Assembly: GCA_001600415.1 (NCBI GenBank)
Contig: BCJX01000005.1
Location: 1,100,755-1,146,674 of the forward strand
Length of the DNA: 45,920 nucleotides
Reading direction: 5' to 3'
DNA from: Pascua guehoae
Lineage: Eukaryota > Basidiomycota > Tremellomycetes > Trichosporonales > Trichosporonaceae
Within the stretch, counting starts at the first letter, position 1; every line of letters starts with the position of its first letter. A program made the translations under genes and the position numbers. A model generated the notes under the pieces. That model saw only the letters and a list, made by a program, of their open reading frames with translations. It made no database searches and had not been told where the DNA came from. Of the stretch, positions 1-11,363 are shown in pieces.

Positions 1-1253
1 CCCCCCCCCGGGACCCTCACCCCGCGCCGCCCCCTCACCACGCTCCTCACCGACCCCGCCGTCCTGCCCCAGCAGGCCCAGCACCCCTCGTGGCCAGAGC
101 TCACCGCCCTCTTCGTCATCCCCGCCAAGCTCTACCTGCACGAAGCCGCCGCGCGCGCACTCACCCACTATGCCATTGTGGCCCATCTCGTCCCCGCCCT
201 CGTGGCCAGGGGGGAGCAGGTGCCGCCTTACTCGGAGACGTGGGTCGTGCAGGAGCCGGTGCCGCCGTATTCGCCTAGGGAGGGCGAGCCGTATTGTGGC
301 GTGGTGAGTGTGGTTGCATGTTTGTTTAGGTTTTGGCGTTGTATGGATTCACGTTGTTGGGGAGTGGCAGTGTCGTGTGGACATTGTCACATGGTAAGAG
401 TGGCATGTGGCATTGTGTGGCACTCACTGTGTGGCATTGTGTGGTGTGTGCCATTGTGTGCCATTGTGTGCCATTGTGTGCCATTGTGTGCCATTGTGTG
501 CCATTGTGTGCCATTATGTGCCATTATGTGCCATTGTGTGCCCTTATGCCCTTGTGTGGCATTGTTCGAGTGGCATTGCCGTTCGAGTGGCATTGTCGCA
601 TGGATTCGCATCGTTGGATTCGTATTTCCGCGTGGATTCGCTTCCCACGCTCCCCCCCCCCCCCCCCGCGGCCCCTATTGTTCTTCGCCCCTATTGTTCT
701 TTTGCTGACAGACAAAGACCGAAGCCGTCCTCGGCGCATTTGCCGCGTGGAAAATGGACCGCGCCGAGTTCGGCGACTGGGGCAGCGATACCGCGCCCGA
801 CCGCAAGTGGGAGAGGCTATGCGACCTCGCCGATGCGTCCTTGAAGCTCATCGTGTACGTCGGCAAGGCGGTCGTGCGTACCTTTGACGAGGACGGGGTT
901 TGTGAGAGTAAGTCTGAGTCGGGTGGTGCGTGTGGTGGTGCGAGTGGCGGCGCGGGTGGGGGTGCGAGTGGTGCGGGTGGGGGTGCGAGGGATGCGAGTG
1001 GGGTGCGAGTGGCACGAGTAAGACCGAGGGACCAGAGGGACGCGCCGACAACCACCACACAGTTACAACTCACTGACGCCCAGTGTCGCACGACGACTTG
1101 GCCCACCTCTGCGGCCTCTTCCTCGACTGCGCCGAGATCAAGGACGTGATCCGCGTCCTCCGCCTCGTCGTCCAGACCTACCGCGACCGGGGGATCGAGG
1201 TGGAGAACGAGGCGAGTGTGTGTCCGCGCGACGTGTTTCGGCAGCCTCGTTGA
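1..1253 (+). CDS. Hypothetical protein, 3' part, three exons (5' end outside window)
   Basis: Exons read 1-303, 712-907 and 1084-1253, with the frame open from base 1 and a TGA stop at 1251-1253. The donor at 304 (GTGAGT) and acceptor at 711 keep phase 0. The donor at 908 (GTAAGT) and acceptor at 1083 split an ATG codon and keep frame. The visible 173 residues include a segment rich in Leu, Ala and Tyr (about residues 36-68), then a helical C-terminal stretch with conserved-looking Leu/Asp/Arg spacing. I do not recognise the family; the Leu/Ala-rich segment is faintly like the end of a BTB/POZ domain, which is only a guess. Intron 1 carries a 10-bp satellite and a 16-base C run. The start lies upstream of the window. 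Confidence 0.55.
451..540. repeat. 10-bp tandem repeat inside intron
   Basis: Nine adjoining copies of CCATTGTGTG lie in the first visible intron of the hypothetical gene; copies seven and eight carry G to A at the sixth base. Related GTGGCATTG words flank the array. Because 10 is not a multiple of three, the array opens several frames on both strands, giving meaningless cysteine/histidine-rich ORFs. Confidence 0.95.
652..667. repeat. C16 homopolymer in intron
   Basis: Sixteen consecutive C bases about 45 bases before the intron acceptor at 711. It may act as part of the pyrimidine tract; its length is prone to slippage and sequencing error. Confidence 0.9.
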
Positions 1254-1611
1254 CGTGCAGCTGCGTGCGTCTGGCGGGACCGGGACTTGGGCTCCACTCG
1301 GGTCGTTTACCGAATGAATTATTTTCTGTCAATGATGCAATTGCACACTGGGCGTGGCGGTGTAGAACGACGGTGTACAGGCGGGGGCTAGTTGCAAACC
1401 AGTCTTGTTCGAGGTGAGTGCTTTTAACCCACAGCGGGGGCATGATATAAGGCCGCAGTGAGATTCCTCCCAAGAGAACAATGTGCGTGTGCGGAAATGA
1501 CACGACCGTGCAAAAGAACAAAGCAAAGAATTTGGGTGATGGAGAAGTTCATCACAGACCCACACTGTCAGCAGAGGTCTCCTCCCCAAATGCACCCCCA
1601 CCCCCACACCC

Positions 1612-1614
<3 letters not shown>

Positions 1615-1655
<41 letters not shown>
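1615..1655. repeat. (AC)n microsatellite
   Basis: About 20 uninterrupted AC dinucleotides, preceded by a C/A-rich stretch. A simple sequence repeat in intergenic DNA, usable as a length marker. Confidence 0.97.
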
Positions 1656-1658
<3 letters not shown>

Positions 1659-2096
1659 GTTCCATCTCCTTCCGCCCGCCTAGTAGCAGGCCATGTGGAA
1701 CCCACGCACCTTACACGTGGTTTATCTCGAGCATCTTCTAATAGATGATCAGTCTTTGGGTATCGCGGCCGTCAAGTTCCAACCTGCTTGCATACTTAGA
1801 GACGGGCCCAACGAATCGCACTGTCAGGAGACACAAAGTTGCAGTCTCGTGAGCCGAGTCAGAGCAAAGTCTCACTCACCCCATGAATTCCTGGGAATGT
1901 CGCCAGATACTGGCCCTGTGAACTGCAGGGCAGACCGGAATAGCTGCGCCAGAATCCTGTTCAAAAGAATATCGGCCTTTGGGGTACTCCATGCAGAGAA
2001 ACCACAGGCATAGGCAATGCACGCACCAATGGACCTGCATGCACTCCCTCACACATGCCTTGCTCACTCCCCCCGGCCCCACCCCCCCCTCCTTCC

Positions 2097-2098
<2 letters not shown>

Positions 2099-2127
<29 letters not shown>
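2099..2127. repeat. C29 homopolymer
   Basis: Twenty-nine consecutive C bases about 80 bases beyond the stop of the minus-strand histidine-phosphatase gene. The opposite strand is poly-G and could form quadruplexes. The length in the assembly may be approximate. Confidence 0.9.
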
Positions 2128-2207
2128 GCGCCCCCGTGCCCCCGCGCCCCGGGAAACTCCCACGCCATGACAACAAAATCCAATACCCAAACCTCTACAA
2201 AGTCTAC

Positions 2208-3900
2208 CTACTCATCCTCAGCCATCGCCCTGCGGAACGACGCGCGCAAGTCGTCAGCCACGCCGAGATCCTGCACCTGGTCGCCGAGGTGGGGCGTCTC
2301 GCCCCACGACAGCACGGTGCCCTTCCACTTTTTGGATTCGGGGTCATAGTCGGCCTGGACGCGCATAAACGACGTATTGGGACAGGGTGCGCGGATGTTT
2401 ACGCCCGGCGCGGCGGAAAAGCCAATCACGGGCGAGACGAGGATGCCGACGAGGTTGGAGAGGTAGGCGCCGTGCGAGATGACGAGGACGGGCGCGTCGG
2501 CGGGTGTCGTCGTGTGCGAGGCGAGAAAGTCTTTAAACCACGTGCCGACGCGTTGCCGGAATCTGGCGTTAAGCGCGTTAGGGGTAGTGGAGACGAGTGG
2601 AGAGGGGTGCGGGAATGGGATCCGGGCGAGGCGACGCCGCGCTACTGGACGGGCGTACAGAGGAAAGCCGCCCCCAATGCGTAGCCCACCTGCCCCTACC
2701 ACACACCCGCACTCACGGCGTAGTCTGCTCGGCGTCGGCGGGCACACCGTGCGACGGCGTCCACACCACGCCCTCGAGGCTGCCCAGCGCGCGCTCCCGG
2801 ATCCGCGCATCGGGCATCGGCACCAGGTCGTCGTGGAGTGCAGTCACGATTTTGGCCGTCTGCGGTGTTAACCCGTGTGGTGGTACCGGTCGTGGCATGG
2901 TGGGAAGACGAGTTGGGTACAGGGTCAGCGGCGGGAACGGGGGTCGTGAGGGGGCGGAACGGCGTTATCACCCGACGTTCTCACCCATCCACAGTAGCAC
3001 CAGGTTATCGCGACCGATGTGATGATGATGCCTCGGCATGCCGTCTTGTGCACCTCAACCCCACTTCTCACCCCATATCCTCCGCCCCGTCCATCCCGAC
3101 AGCCACACACTCCCCCAATCCGAGTTTGTACCCACCTCGAACGCCCGGCTCAGATCGCTCGTGTGCACCTGCACAAACGGCACGTCGCGCAGGTATTCCG
3201 CGAGCACCTTGGCCTCGTCGCGGCCCTGCTGGTTGAGCGGCGTGTCGATCTGGCCCTGGATGATCCGCTTCTTGTTGCTGGGTACGTGAGCATGAGGTAC
3301 AGGTGGGGTAAATGAGCGTTAGAGGGAGTGAAAGGGGGGAGAAGGGAGGGAGGGAGGGGGGCGAGGGAGAGGGAGAGGGAGAGGCTGAGGGGGTCGGTTC
3401 GTTCCGACGAGGCATGGAGGGTGGACCTGAGATAATAGGCTGGCAAGAGTACACAGCCAACTTGGGTTGGGTACCAGGTGTGTCACAGTCCGCACTGCTT
3501 TCGTATTACAGAGCCATGCTGCTGTGTAGAAGCAGTCGGAGGGAAGCACAGGCCTGCGGACCCATGACAGCTCAGAGCCGTCAGCCCACACCCGGGCTCG
3601 GGGTACTCGGTGGACGGCAGTTGACACTCATCGACTCATGCTCTCCTTCAACCTATATGGACGTGTCCCAGGTCGCGGGAAGAAGGAACTTAGAAGTAAC
3701 TTGACACTCGGGCCGTCCTCGCAGCCATCGTGGCCGACGACGCGCCGCTTCCAAAGCCGCAGGAAACAGCAACCGACGAGACGCAAGCCAACACCCGACA
3801 AGCACAGCGTACAGCGTGTACCAGCAAGCCATAGCTCCAGCCCCAGCAGTAACTGCACTCACTGGTCGGTCTGCCCGTGGCGTGCAAAGTAGACGAGCAT
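2208..3900 (-). CDS. Histidine phosphatase (phosphoglycerate-mutase-like) enzyme, four exons
   Basis: Exons on the minus strand are 3863-3900, 3136-3277, 2717-2859 and 2208-2562, total 678 nt, 225 residues; every join keeps phase. All catalytic features of the histidine-phosphatase superfamily are present: RHG with phospho-acceptor His8, Arg57 in the SRAFETA stretch, Glu82 in an ERALGSLEG motif, and His138 in VISHGAY. The QGQIDTPLN segment after RHG is typical of fructose-2,6-bisphosphatase/TIGAR-type and PhoE-type small phosphatases. The length fits a single-domain cytosolic phosphomonoesterase; the substrate cannot be read from sequence. The first exon holds only 12 codons and the RHG motif, and is followed by a 585-nt purine-rich intron. 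It diverges from adenosine kinase across about 320 bp. Confidence 0.9.
3278..3862 (-). other. Long low-complexity intron 1 of the histidine-phosphatase gene
   Basis: A 585-nt intron, far longer than most here, between the RHG-encoding exon and the second exon. On the plus strand, 3335-3390 is an almost pure purine tract with GGGA and GGAGAG repeats, so the transcript carries a long pyrimidine tract near the acceptor. No coding sequence is supported inside it. Confidence 0.7.
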
Positions 3901-4220
3901 GGTGGGCGAGAGGCGAGCGCGAGGCAATCAACCTTGAACAAGATGTGTCCAAGATATCCATCGCGTCAATCCCCATATACCGGTACACCTCCACCCACCC
4001 ATCCGGGGTCTCCAGATTCCGGTCTGAACCGGGACCAAACGCGCGTGGCCTCGGAACCAGAATATTCTCCTCACAGTCTTCCCACGGTGTCTACCCTGTT
4101 CCTTTCAGGGGTTGTGGACCTGACGTCCACGTTTGTGCCGTGCCCAACTTTCCTCTTGCACCCACCACCACCACCACACCACCCACTACCTCCCACCCCA
4201 GCGTCCAGCACAAAGCAAAA
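3901..4220. promoter_or_regulatory. Divergent promoter region between phosphatase and ADO1
   Basis: The 320 bases separate two start codons facing away from each other, so both promoters and 5' UTRs must lie here. A run of CCA/CAC repeats occupies about 4155-4200, just upstream of the adenosine kinase start. I see no clear TATA box. Confidence 0.55.
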
Positions 4221-5950
4221 ATGGCCCCCGTCCTCGTCTGCATCGGTAACCCCCTCGTGCGTACCGGCCTAGTGATCTCGAGAGTTGGAGACCTAGAGAT
4301 ATAGAGAGTTAGAGAGCTAGAGAGATAGAGAGATCGAGACCTAGAGAGCTAGATAGTTGGAGAGCCAGAAGAGCCAGAGGACCAAGGGGATAGAAGAGCT
4401 AGGATAGCAGCTACAAGGACCCCCGACTGACAGCCAGCTCGACATCCAGGTGTCGCCCCAGGAGGGACCCGCGTACCTTGAAAAGTACGCGCTCAAGGCC
4501 AACGACGCCATCCTCGCCGAGGACAAGCACATGCCCATGTGAGTGCCGACCTGGGTTGTGTCAGCGTGGAATTGTTTCGGGTGCAGTCTCGGGCGGCCGG
4601 TCCCATGTTGTCTGGTATGGGACGACTGCGGCTCGAGTTGACCACGACCGAGTTGGACTGCATTGTCCAGTGCCAGATATCGTTGGGAGCCTCACCACAT
4701 GTCCAAGAACCATTCTTGTTCCCCCCGCCGTCCCTATGAGCCAACAGACTCGCAAGAATGCCACTGACGCTGCAGCTACGATGACGTTGTCAAGAACTGC
4801 GAGGTGACCTACGTCGCGGGCGGTGCTGCCCAGAACTCTGCGCGTGCGGCTGCGGTGAGTTTTGAGTGGGGTGGTAGGATGGATTCTCGGGGCCGAGGAT
4901 GCGCAGAGCAGGAGAGCTGTGGAGATGGCGCTGGGCGTGGAGCACGGTTCGCGCCGACTAACCACCACTGGGTGGACATGTCCAAACTCGCTTCGAGCCC
5001 GACTCGGTCCTCGGCTCGGGTACTCGCCCAGCATCCCTGCTCGGCCGGGACCAACACGACTATGATGCATCTCTGAAGGCCCGACTGCTAACCCCCAGTA
5101 CGTCCTCCCCGAGAAGTCTGTTGCGTACATTGGCTCTGTCGGCGACGACGAGCTCGCCAAGACGCTCGGCAAGGTCAACGAGGCCGAGGGTGTCCAGTCT
5201 GCGTACCAGGTGCAGGCTGCCCCCGCCAAGACTGGCGCGTGCGCGGTCATTCTGTCCAACCACGACCGTTCGCTCGTGACGACGCTCCGCGCCGCCGAGA
5301 TGTTTACGCCCGACCACCTCAAGAAGCCCGAGGTTGCCGCGCTCCTCGACGAGGCAAAGTACTTTTACATTGGCGGCTTTTTCCTCACGCACGGCATCGA
5401 GTCTGCGCTCGAGGTGGCCAAGGCGGCGTCGTCGCGCGGCAAGATTGTCGCCCTCAACCTGAGCGCGCCGTTTATTGCCCAGTTCTTCAAGGTCCAGCTC
5501 GAGGAGCTCCTCCCCCACGTGGACATTCTCATTGGCAACGAGTCCGAGGCTGCCGCCTACGCCGAGGCCGCCGGTCTCGGCGACGCAAAGGTGCCCCAGA
5601 TTGCAGAGGCCCTCGCCGGCTTTAGCAAGAGCAACGCCTCGCGCCCCCGCATCGTCGTCATTACCCAGGGCGCAGACTCGACCCTCGTCGCGTCGTCGTC
5701 CCCCTCGGCGTCCCCCGCCAACCTCGCCCCCAACGACGAGAACCCAAAGACGTACCCCGTCCCCAAGCTCGACGCCGCCTCGATTGTCGACACCAACGGC
5801 GCAGGCGACATGTTTGCCGGCGGCTTTATCGGCGCCCTCGCCCAGGGCAAGACGCTCAACCAGGCCATCGAGGTCGGCCACAAGCTCGGCCAGATGTGCG
5901 TAGGCCAGATTGGCCCAAAGCTCGTCTGGCCAAAGGTCAACGTTCTCTAA
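4221..5950 (+). CDS. ADO1: Adenosine kinase, four exons
   Basis: Exons 4221-4256, 4438-4538, 4776-4854 and 5099-5950 give 1,068 nt and 355 residues, close to the usual length of about 345. It phosphorylates adenosine to AMP with ATP, a purine-salvage step that also removes adenosine from the S-adenosylmethionine cycle. Family signatures of the PfkB/ribokinase fold are clear: N-terminal CIGNPLLDI, VAGGAAQNSARAAA for nucleoside binding, and the C-terminal DTNGAGDMFAGGF anion-hole motif with the catalytic base at Asp309. The start codon follows an A-rich CAAAGCAAAA context. Intron 1 (4257-4437) splits the GNPLL motif and is filled with degenerate TAGAGAG repeats. The gene converges on the flippase gene. 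Confidence 0.97.
4275..4375. repeat. Degenerate AGAGA/TAGAGAG repeat in ADO1 intron 1
   Basis: Imperfect purine-rich repeats of about 7-8 bases (GAGAGTTAGAGAGCTAGAGAG-like) occupy most of intron 1 of ADO1, between the donor at 4257 and acceptor at 4437. They look like local slippage expansion. Confidence 0.8.
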
Positions 5951-6540
5951 GCGCCGCCAGGTCGGAAACGCCCATGTGAGAACGATACCGCAACCACACC
6001 ACGGACACGAGGACGCAGAAGTCGCATTTACCAAAACGGCGTCAACCGCCGTATACCCAAACGCTCATACCAACAGTGTACATATAGATGCATCATTTCA
6101 ACAGTGCCAGACGTGGTGAGATTGGTGCCAAGCAGTGGCGTGCGGCGGTGCTCGGTGCCGCCTGGAGGTGCCCCCTGGATGTCAGGAGCCGTGGCCCACC
6201 ATGTGCTGTGAGGCTGACGTCGACGCCCATTTCGGACGCGACGGGAAGCCTTCCTCAGAAGCATTCCGCACCTTGGCAAGTTCTGGCGTACCACCGCCAC
6301 CAGGGTTGGTGTAGCACACCCGTGTGGGACCCATATGGGCACCGTTGGCCATTGCGCACGTGTAACAAAGCCGACTGCCCTACACCATACAGACCGAGGT
6401 TGGCCTGCACCTCCTGCCTCGCCCTCTCGAGCTCGACCCCACCAACGCTGCTGCAACTCCTGTACGCATCCACATATAACATATGGCTACTCTATACCAA
6501 GACAGACTACGACGCAAAATTATGTAATGATCCCTCCCTC
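5951..6540. other. Convergent 3' intergenic region
   Basis: 590 bases between the ADO1 stop and the flippase stop, expected to carry both 3' UTRs and polyadenylation signals. The stretch 6455-6540 is more AT-rich than its surroundings and includes TATAAC and AATTATGTAATGA words that could serve 3'-end formation. No gene is supported. Confidence 0.55.
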
Positions 6541-9500
6541 CTATAATGCATGTGCTTCGTCGCTCCCTCTCCGGCGTTCGGCAAAGACATCGTCGAGATT
6601 GTCGAGCTGGCCATGCTGGCTGGGTGCCGGCGATGCATGTGGCGACGTGTAAGATTGGCGCGAGTGGCGCGTGTCGGTCGTCGACGACCGGTCGCGCGTC
6701 CCACGCCGGCTCGGCGTGTTGAACGGCGACGGGCCGTGGCCATGACCCTGGGCGTGGGGCTGTGCGAGCTGGCTGCTGCCGTGAGGGCCGTGGCCGTGGT
6801 TGTGGTCGTCGCTGTGCTGCGACGACGCACGCGTGTTGGTCGTCGACGAACGATTGCGCGGCTTGAGAATACTGCCGGCGCGCGAACGGAGCTTGCCCAG
6901 TGCCGACGACGGGGAACCCTCCATTGTTGGCTCATTCATCCGGTTTGCCACTGCCAGGCGACGCAGGATGTAGCCCTGCCGCCGGTCCTGCGACGCTTGC
7001 GAGAGGCGCGACTGCATGCGCTGGACCTGGGGACAGTGTCAGCAATCATTCCAACGTAAAACGTGTTCTGTACTCACGGCAACACCATGCTCTTCCATGT
7101 TGAAGCCAAAGCCACGGGATGGTTCGCGCGTCAGACCAGTCGACACTGAGCTGTTAGTAACAATCCAAAAAGGCAACAAGGCAAACACTCACTATCAACA
7201 GCTGATCCGCGCCCGGCAGAGTGCATACCGAACCGTGAGCTGCGCTGGCTCTGGAAGCTAGGCCGGCCAATGTGCAGGCTTGGCCGACCGCCGTTGGTGT
7301 CGTCGGCCGTCGCATTGCCGTTGAGCGTCGTGCTGCCGTCACCACCCGCGGTCGAGAGCTTCTGAAGAGCAATGTCGTCGCTGGCACTGTTGTCGGGCGA
7401 GTACGCTCGGACCTCTTCCGAATACTCCTCGTCCTTTGGCTCGCCCGTCTGCTTGAAGTGGCCGCCAAGCATGGGGTGGTTGAAAACGTCAATGTTGGCG
7501 TCGTACTTGTGCACAAGACGCATGAGCTCAATGTCGTTGGTGAAGACGTTCTGGCGCAGATACTTGATGAGGTAGCGCGGGAGGAGAGCAAAGACGAGTC
7601 CAAACGGCCAGCCAAACCAGTATGCGCACGAGCGGAAGAGGAAGACGTCGTTGCCGTACAGGCCCGTGTTGTACATTGACGGCGGGACAACCGAGTAGAT
7701 GGCGGTAAAGACCCAGATGAGGAAGGGGCCGACCCAGACCGCAAAGACAACCCACCAGCTCCAGGCGTCAATGTTGAGGCCCGAGAACAGGTTGGCAGCC
7801 ATGACTGCGGTGACGGCCATGGTGGTCGACATTTCATCCTTGAAGACGTCCCAGCCGTCACCGCGAGTCGAGGTCGTGACGTATGTAAAGTGGAGGATAA
7901 AGTAGATGATGGCGGTCTGGTAGACACCCTCAAACAGATAATACAGGAACCGTTTCCAGTTGTAATAGTGTCCGTGGCGGCTGTAGCGGTAGAGCTCGGG
8001 AAGGGCCATGAGCGTGTCGGCCTCGCAGTTGCGCTCAAACAGGCCAATGGCGATAACGGGGGCAATGGTCCAGAAGACGTTCCAGAACAGCAGGTAGACG
8101 TAGGCGTAGACGTACGTTGTCGACCAGCCACAGTAAATCATAAACCACCAGAGAACTCCGATACCCATCACGTTCTTGTAAAAGAAGTTGCAAATCATGG
8201 TCGAGTTGCGGAAGTAGGACCAGTGGCCGTGGACAAAGAGGAGGCGCTTGAGGAACCGGAACTGGCCGATTGCATAGTCGGACGAGTTGACAGCTTGCAA
8301 GCCCTCTTCGCCCGAGATGCCGACGCCCACGTCGGCGGCCTGGATCATGGACACGTCATTGGCTCCGTCACCAATGGCGAGGCACATGACACCGAGATTG
8401 TCCTTGATGAGACGGACAATCTGGGCCTTTTGGAGCGGAGACACACGGCAGCAGATGACAGTGTTGCACTTCATCGACAGAGCCAGAAGAAGCTCGCCAG
8501 TGTCCTCGTCGTCAAACGCATCCGTGAGCGCAGATCCCTCAATGACGAGCGAAAAGCCGCCTGGGCGGTGGCCATTGTCCTCGCCAACGAGCGATCCGAC
8601 ACCGGTGTTGACACGCCGGAGCTGCGTTGATTGGCGAGTATCCATGGCAGAGAGCGAGTTGCGCGGGGTGTTGTTGTGTGAAAACGAGCGGGTAAGCGAG
8701 TCGTCGCCAAAGAAACCTTCGAGCGAATCGCGAAGCTGCTCGTATACCGTGTGGTTGCCCTTGCGGACAATGATCAGGTTGGTCTCGGGGGTGAGGAGGT
8801 TGGTCGTGTAACCGATGGCGACAGCAGTCTCGAGCTTGTCACCAGTGGCCACCCAGACCTTGATGCCTGCACGCTTCAAGTCGGCAATGGTATCGGGCAC
8901 ACCGTCCTGGAGCTTGTCCTCGATGGCGGTCGCGCCGAGAAGCGTAAGCTTGGTCTCGATCTTGGACGAGACGGCCTCGACGGCACCCTCGCGGTCGTCC
9001 AGAGACACCTCGGCTTGGTGGTATTCGTCTGCCCACTCCTCATACTCGTCGGGGTCGAGGATGCGGTACGCAAGACACAAGGTACGCAGACCCTCGTTGG
9101 CAAACTGTTGCAGATCCTTGTCCGTCTGCTGCTGCAGGTCATTCTGCGTCTTGTCGTCCTTGTTGAGGCGCTCAAAGATAATGTTGTCGGCACCCTTGCA
9201 CAAAAGGAACAGTTTGCTGTTGTCGTCGCACTTGCGCACAATGACCGACATGCGCTTACGCGCCGACGTAAACTCGAGCACGTTCAGGAGCTCGTACTCT
9301 TCCGGCTCGCTGGAGAACGGCGTCGACATGCGCAGAATGTTTCGGTCGCGACCACGGAAAACGTAGCCCACGTCGGCAGCGGTCTGCACAAGCGCCTCCT
9401 CGTCGGGAGACTGCGCCTTGTACGTGATCTTGCCTGTTGGTGACTCGGCAGCGAGCGCAGTGTGGCAGAGACCGAGCACAGTGAAGAAGCCGTTGACAAG

Positions 9501-11363
9501 GCGCGACTGCTCAGTCTTCGAGTACTCTTCGAGGTCGGCAGTGAGCTGAGCATCACGGAATGGCGGTACTTCGCGCTCGGTCGATGGCTCGGGCTTGTTG
9601 GCAGCGGCGTCGTCGTCGCTCGAGGTCGTGTCCGAGTTGCTGATCGTGGGCTTGAGTCCCGCAGGCTTTGGCTCTTCGGTTTCATCGCCATAGTAAATCT
9701 TGCCACCAATCGAGCACTGGCGGAACACCATGACGTTCTGGGTCAGGGTGCCAGTCTTGTCCGAGAAGATGTATTCAATCTGTCCCAGGTCGTCGGAGAG
9801 GTTCCAAGAGCGAGCGAGGGTGCGGAACTTGACGCCATTCTTAAAGTACTGGATGTCGTGGTCCCAGTAGATGAAAAGGGCTTGAATACTACGCACAAAC
9901 TCGATGGAAATGTAGAGCGAGATGGGGATGATGTTCTGGAATGTAATGAGCGCGTTGAGGAATGTGATGAGACCGTTGATGTTTGGGTTGTCGCCCGGCT
10001 GATCGTTGTAGAGCATCCAGTAGGCGCCTTCGGGTGTCCATCGCTTCTCGAGGAAGTGGTCAATGATGGCGCACACCATGGACATGATGCCGAGGATCGA
10101 AAGGTTGAAGAGCACCTGGGGGTTCATCTGACGCTCGACCTTTGATCGCTTGCTCGGGGCGCCGCCCGAGTTCTGGATGATCTTGGTGTCGTCACCCGTG
10201 AACGCGACGATGCCAACAACCCACGCCGTGTTGCGAAGGACGCAACCACGCAGGAGCACCGTTTCCAGCGACACGGGGTGCACGTCGTCACCGTCTTCGC
10301 CCGCAACGTAGGCGGCACCGTTCAGGCGATACATGTTGACCTCGGGCGCGTCCAGATCAATGCGAAGATGGGCGCGCGCGCACGCCTGGGCCGTGTGGAG
10401 ATTGGAGAGGCCCGGGACACCGTGACGGGATTTCAAGTTGGTCTCGCCGTCAAGGTTCTTGGTCTCAACGTAACACACGTCCTCCTCTTCAGACGTGGCA
10501 CAGACAATGATATCTGGCATTGTTAGCTTGCACACTCTGCGGCAGACACACTCACCTGCTGGAATTTGTTCGTGGTCGTAGATCTTGACAAAGTCGCCAA
10601 CCTTGATGTCTTCCCAGATGGTGCGCTGCCAACCGAGCTCCTTGGCCGAGTCGCCGGCCTCGGGGTCATCTTCCCAGTTGGAAACCTGGGAGCGAGCACG
10701 GGTGAGATCAGGCGTCTCGGGTGCCGGTTCGACATTGTCGGCTTCGGGCGTCTGTTCGCGCTTCTTGCTCTTCTTGGATTTGCGGCGAGGCAAGGGGATA
10801 CCCTTGACAAACGTTTTGCTTTTGCCGGCTGTCGGGTTTGGGTTGACGTAGTCTCCTCCACCGAGAATGTGCACCACAGAGTGGTTGATTTTCCGGTCGG
10901 CCTGGTGGCGCTTGACGTCTTCGATGCCGTCCTTGACGAGGGTGATGCCGAGAACGACAATGAGGGGGAGAATGACGAGACCGGGGGAGATGGTTGCAAA
11001 CTTGGGGAAGAATTGCAAGATGGCAATGCCGAGGAAGAAGATGTTGGCGATGCGTCGAAACTGCTCGAGGAGGTTTCGGGGCACAAACGTGATGACTGTG
11101 TATTTGGACGTAATGTTCTGGTTACTAGGAAAGAGCTTGTTCTTGTGAACGCGGCCCTTTTTGTCATAGTAATCCTGTGGAAGCGGCTCGTTGATAAAGA
11201 TGGAGCGCGACTCGGTCGATGCGCGCTTCTTCTTTAGCAGGTTCCAAGGGTTGAGCTTTGTCAACGTCTTGCCAACGTGCCGCTCCCACCATGAGCCGCG
11301 CTTCTTGGCTGCACGCCGGCGGCGACGGGCAACCAAGGGGGCTCCCGTCGTCGACGCAGGCAT
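6541..11363 (-). CDS. DNF1: P4-type ATPase, Dnf-like phospholipid flippase, four exons
   Basis: Minus-strand exons are 10556-11363, 7193-10513, 7078-7145 and 6541-7026, total 4,683 nt, 1,560 residues, the size of yeast Dnf1/Dnf2. Such enzymes move phospholipids from the outer to the cytosolic leaflet of plasma and endosomal membranes, usually with a Cdc50/Lem3 partner, which is not in this window. Seen: the P4 signature DGETNLKSR, the PISLY motif in the fourth membrane segment, the phosphorylation site DKTGTLTQ (Asp521), GDGANDVSMI in the P domain, and about ten membrane segments. YVETKNLDGETNLK and the C-terminal PSRGFGF stretch point to Dnf rather than Drs2. The first in-frame ATG is at 11363. 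A 42-nt intron (10514-10555) is a multiple of three and lacks a stop; removing it restores the family sequence EQIPADIIVCAT. The C-terminal exon is rich in Ser, His and Arg. Confidence 0.96.
10514..10555 (-). other. 42-nt stop-free intron in the flippase gene
   Basis: The minus strand reads GTGAGT at the 5' end, GCTAAC as branch site and ATGCCAG as acceptor. If retained it would add 14 residues between IPA and the conserved DIIVCAT without shifting frame. The family alignment has no insert there, so it is best read as an intron. Confidence 0.85.

Larger units (their letters stand above)
1254..2207. other. Convergent intergenic region, low-complexity
   Basis: This is the space between the end of the first gene (+) and the end of the histidine-phosphatase gene (-), so it should hold two 3' UTRs and terminators. 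I see no coding exon with consistent splice phase. It contains an (AC)n microsatellite and a 29-base C run. Confidence 0.6.

Noticed and set aside
178..887. Overlapping Cys/His/Val-rich open frames on both strands
   Set aside because: They arise from the 10-bp satellite, which is open in several frames. The region is better explained as an intron with GTGAGT donor and CTGACAG acceptor.
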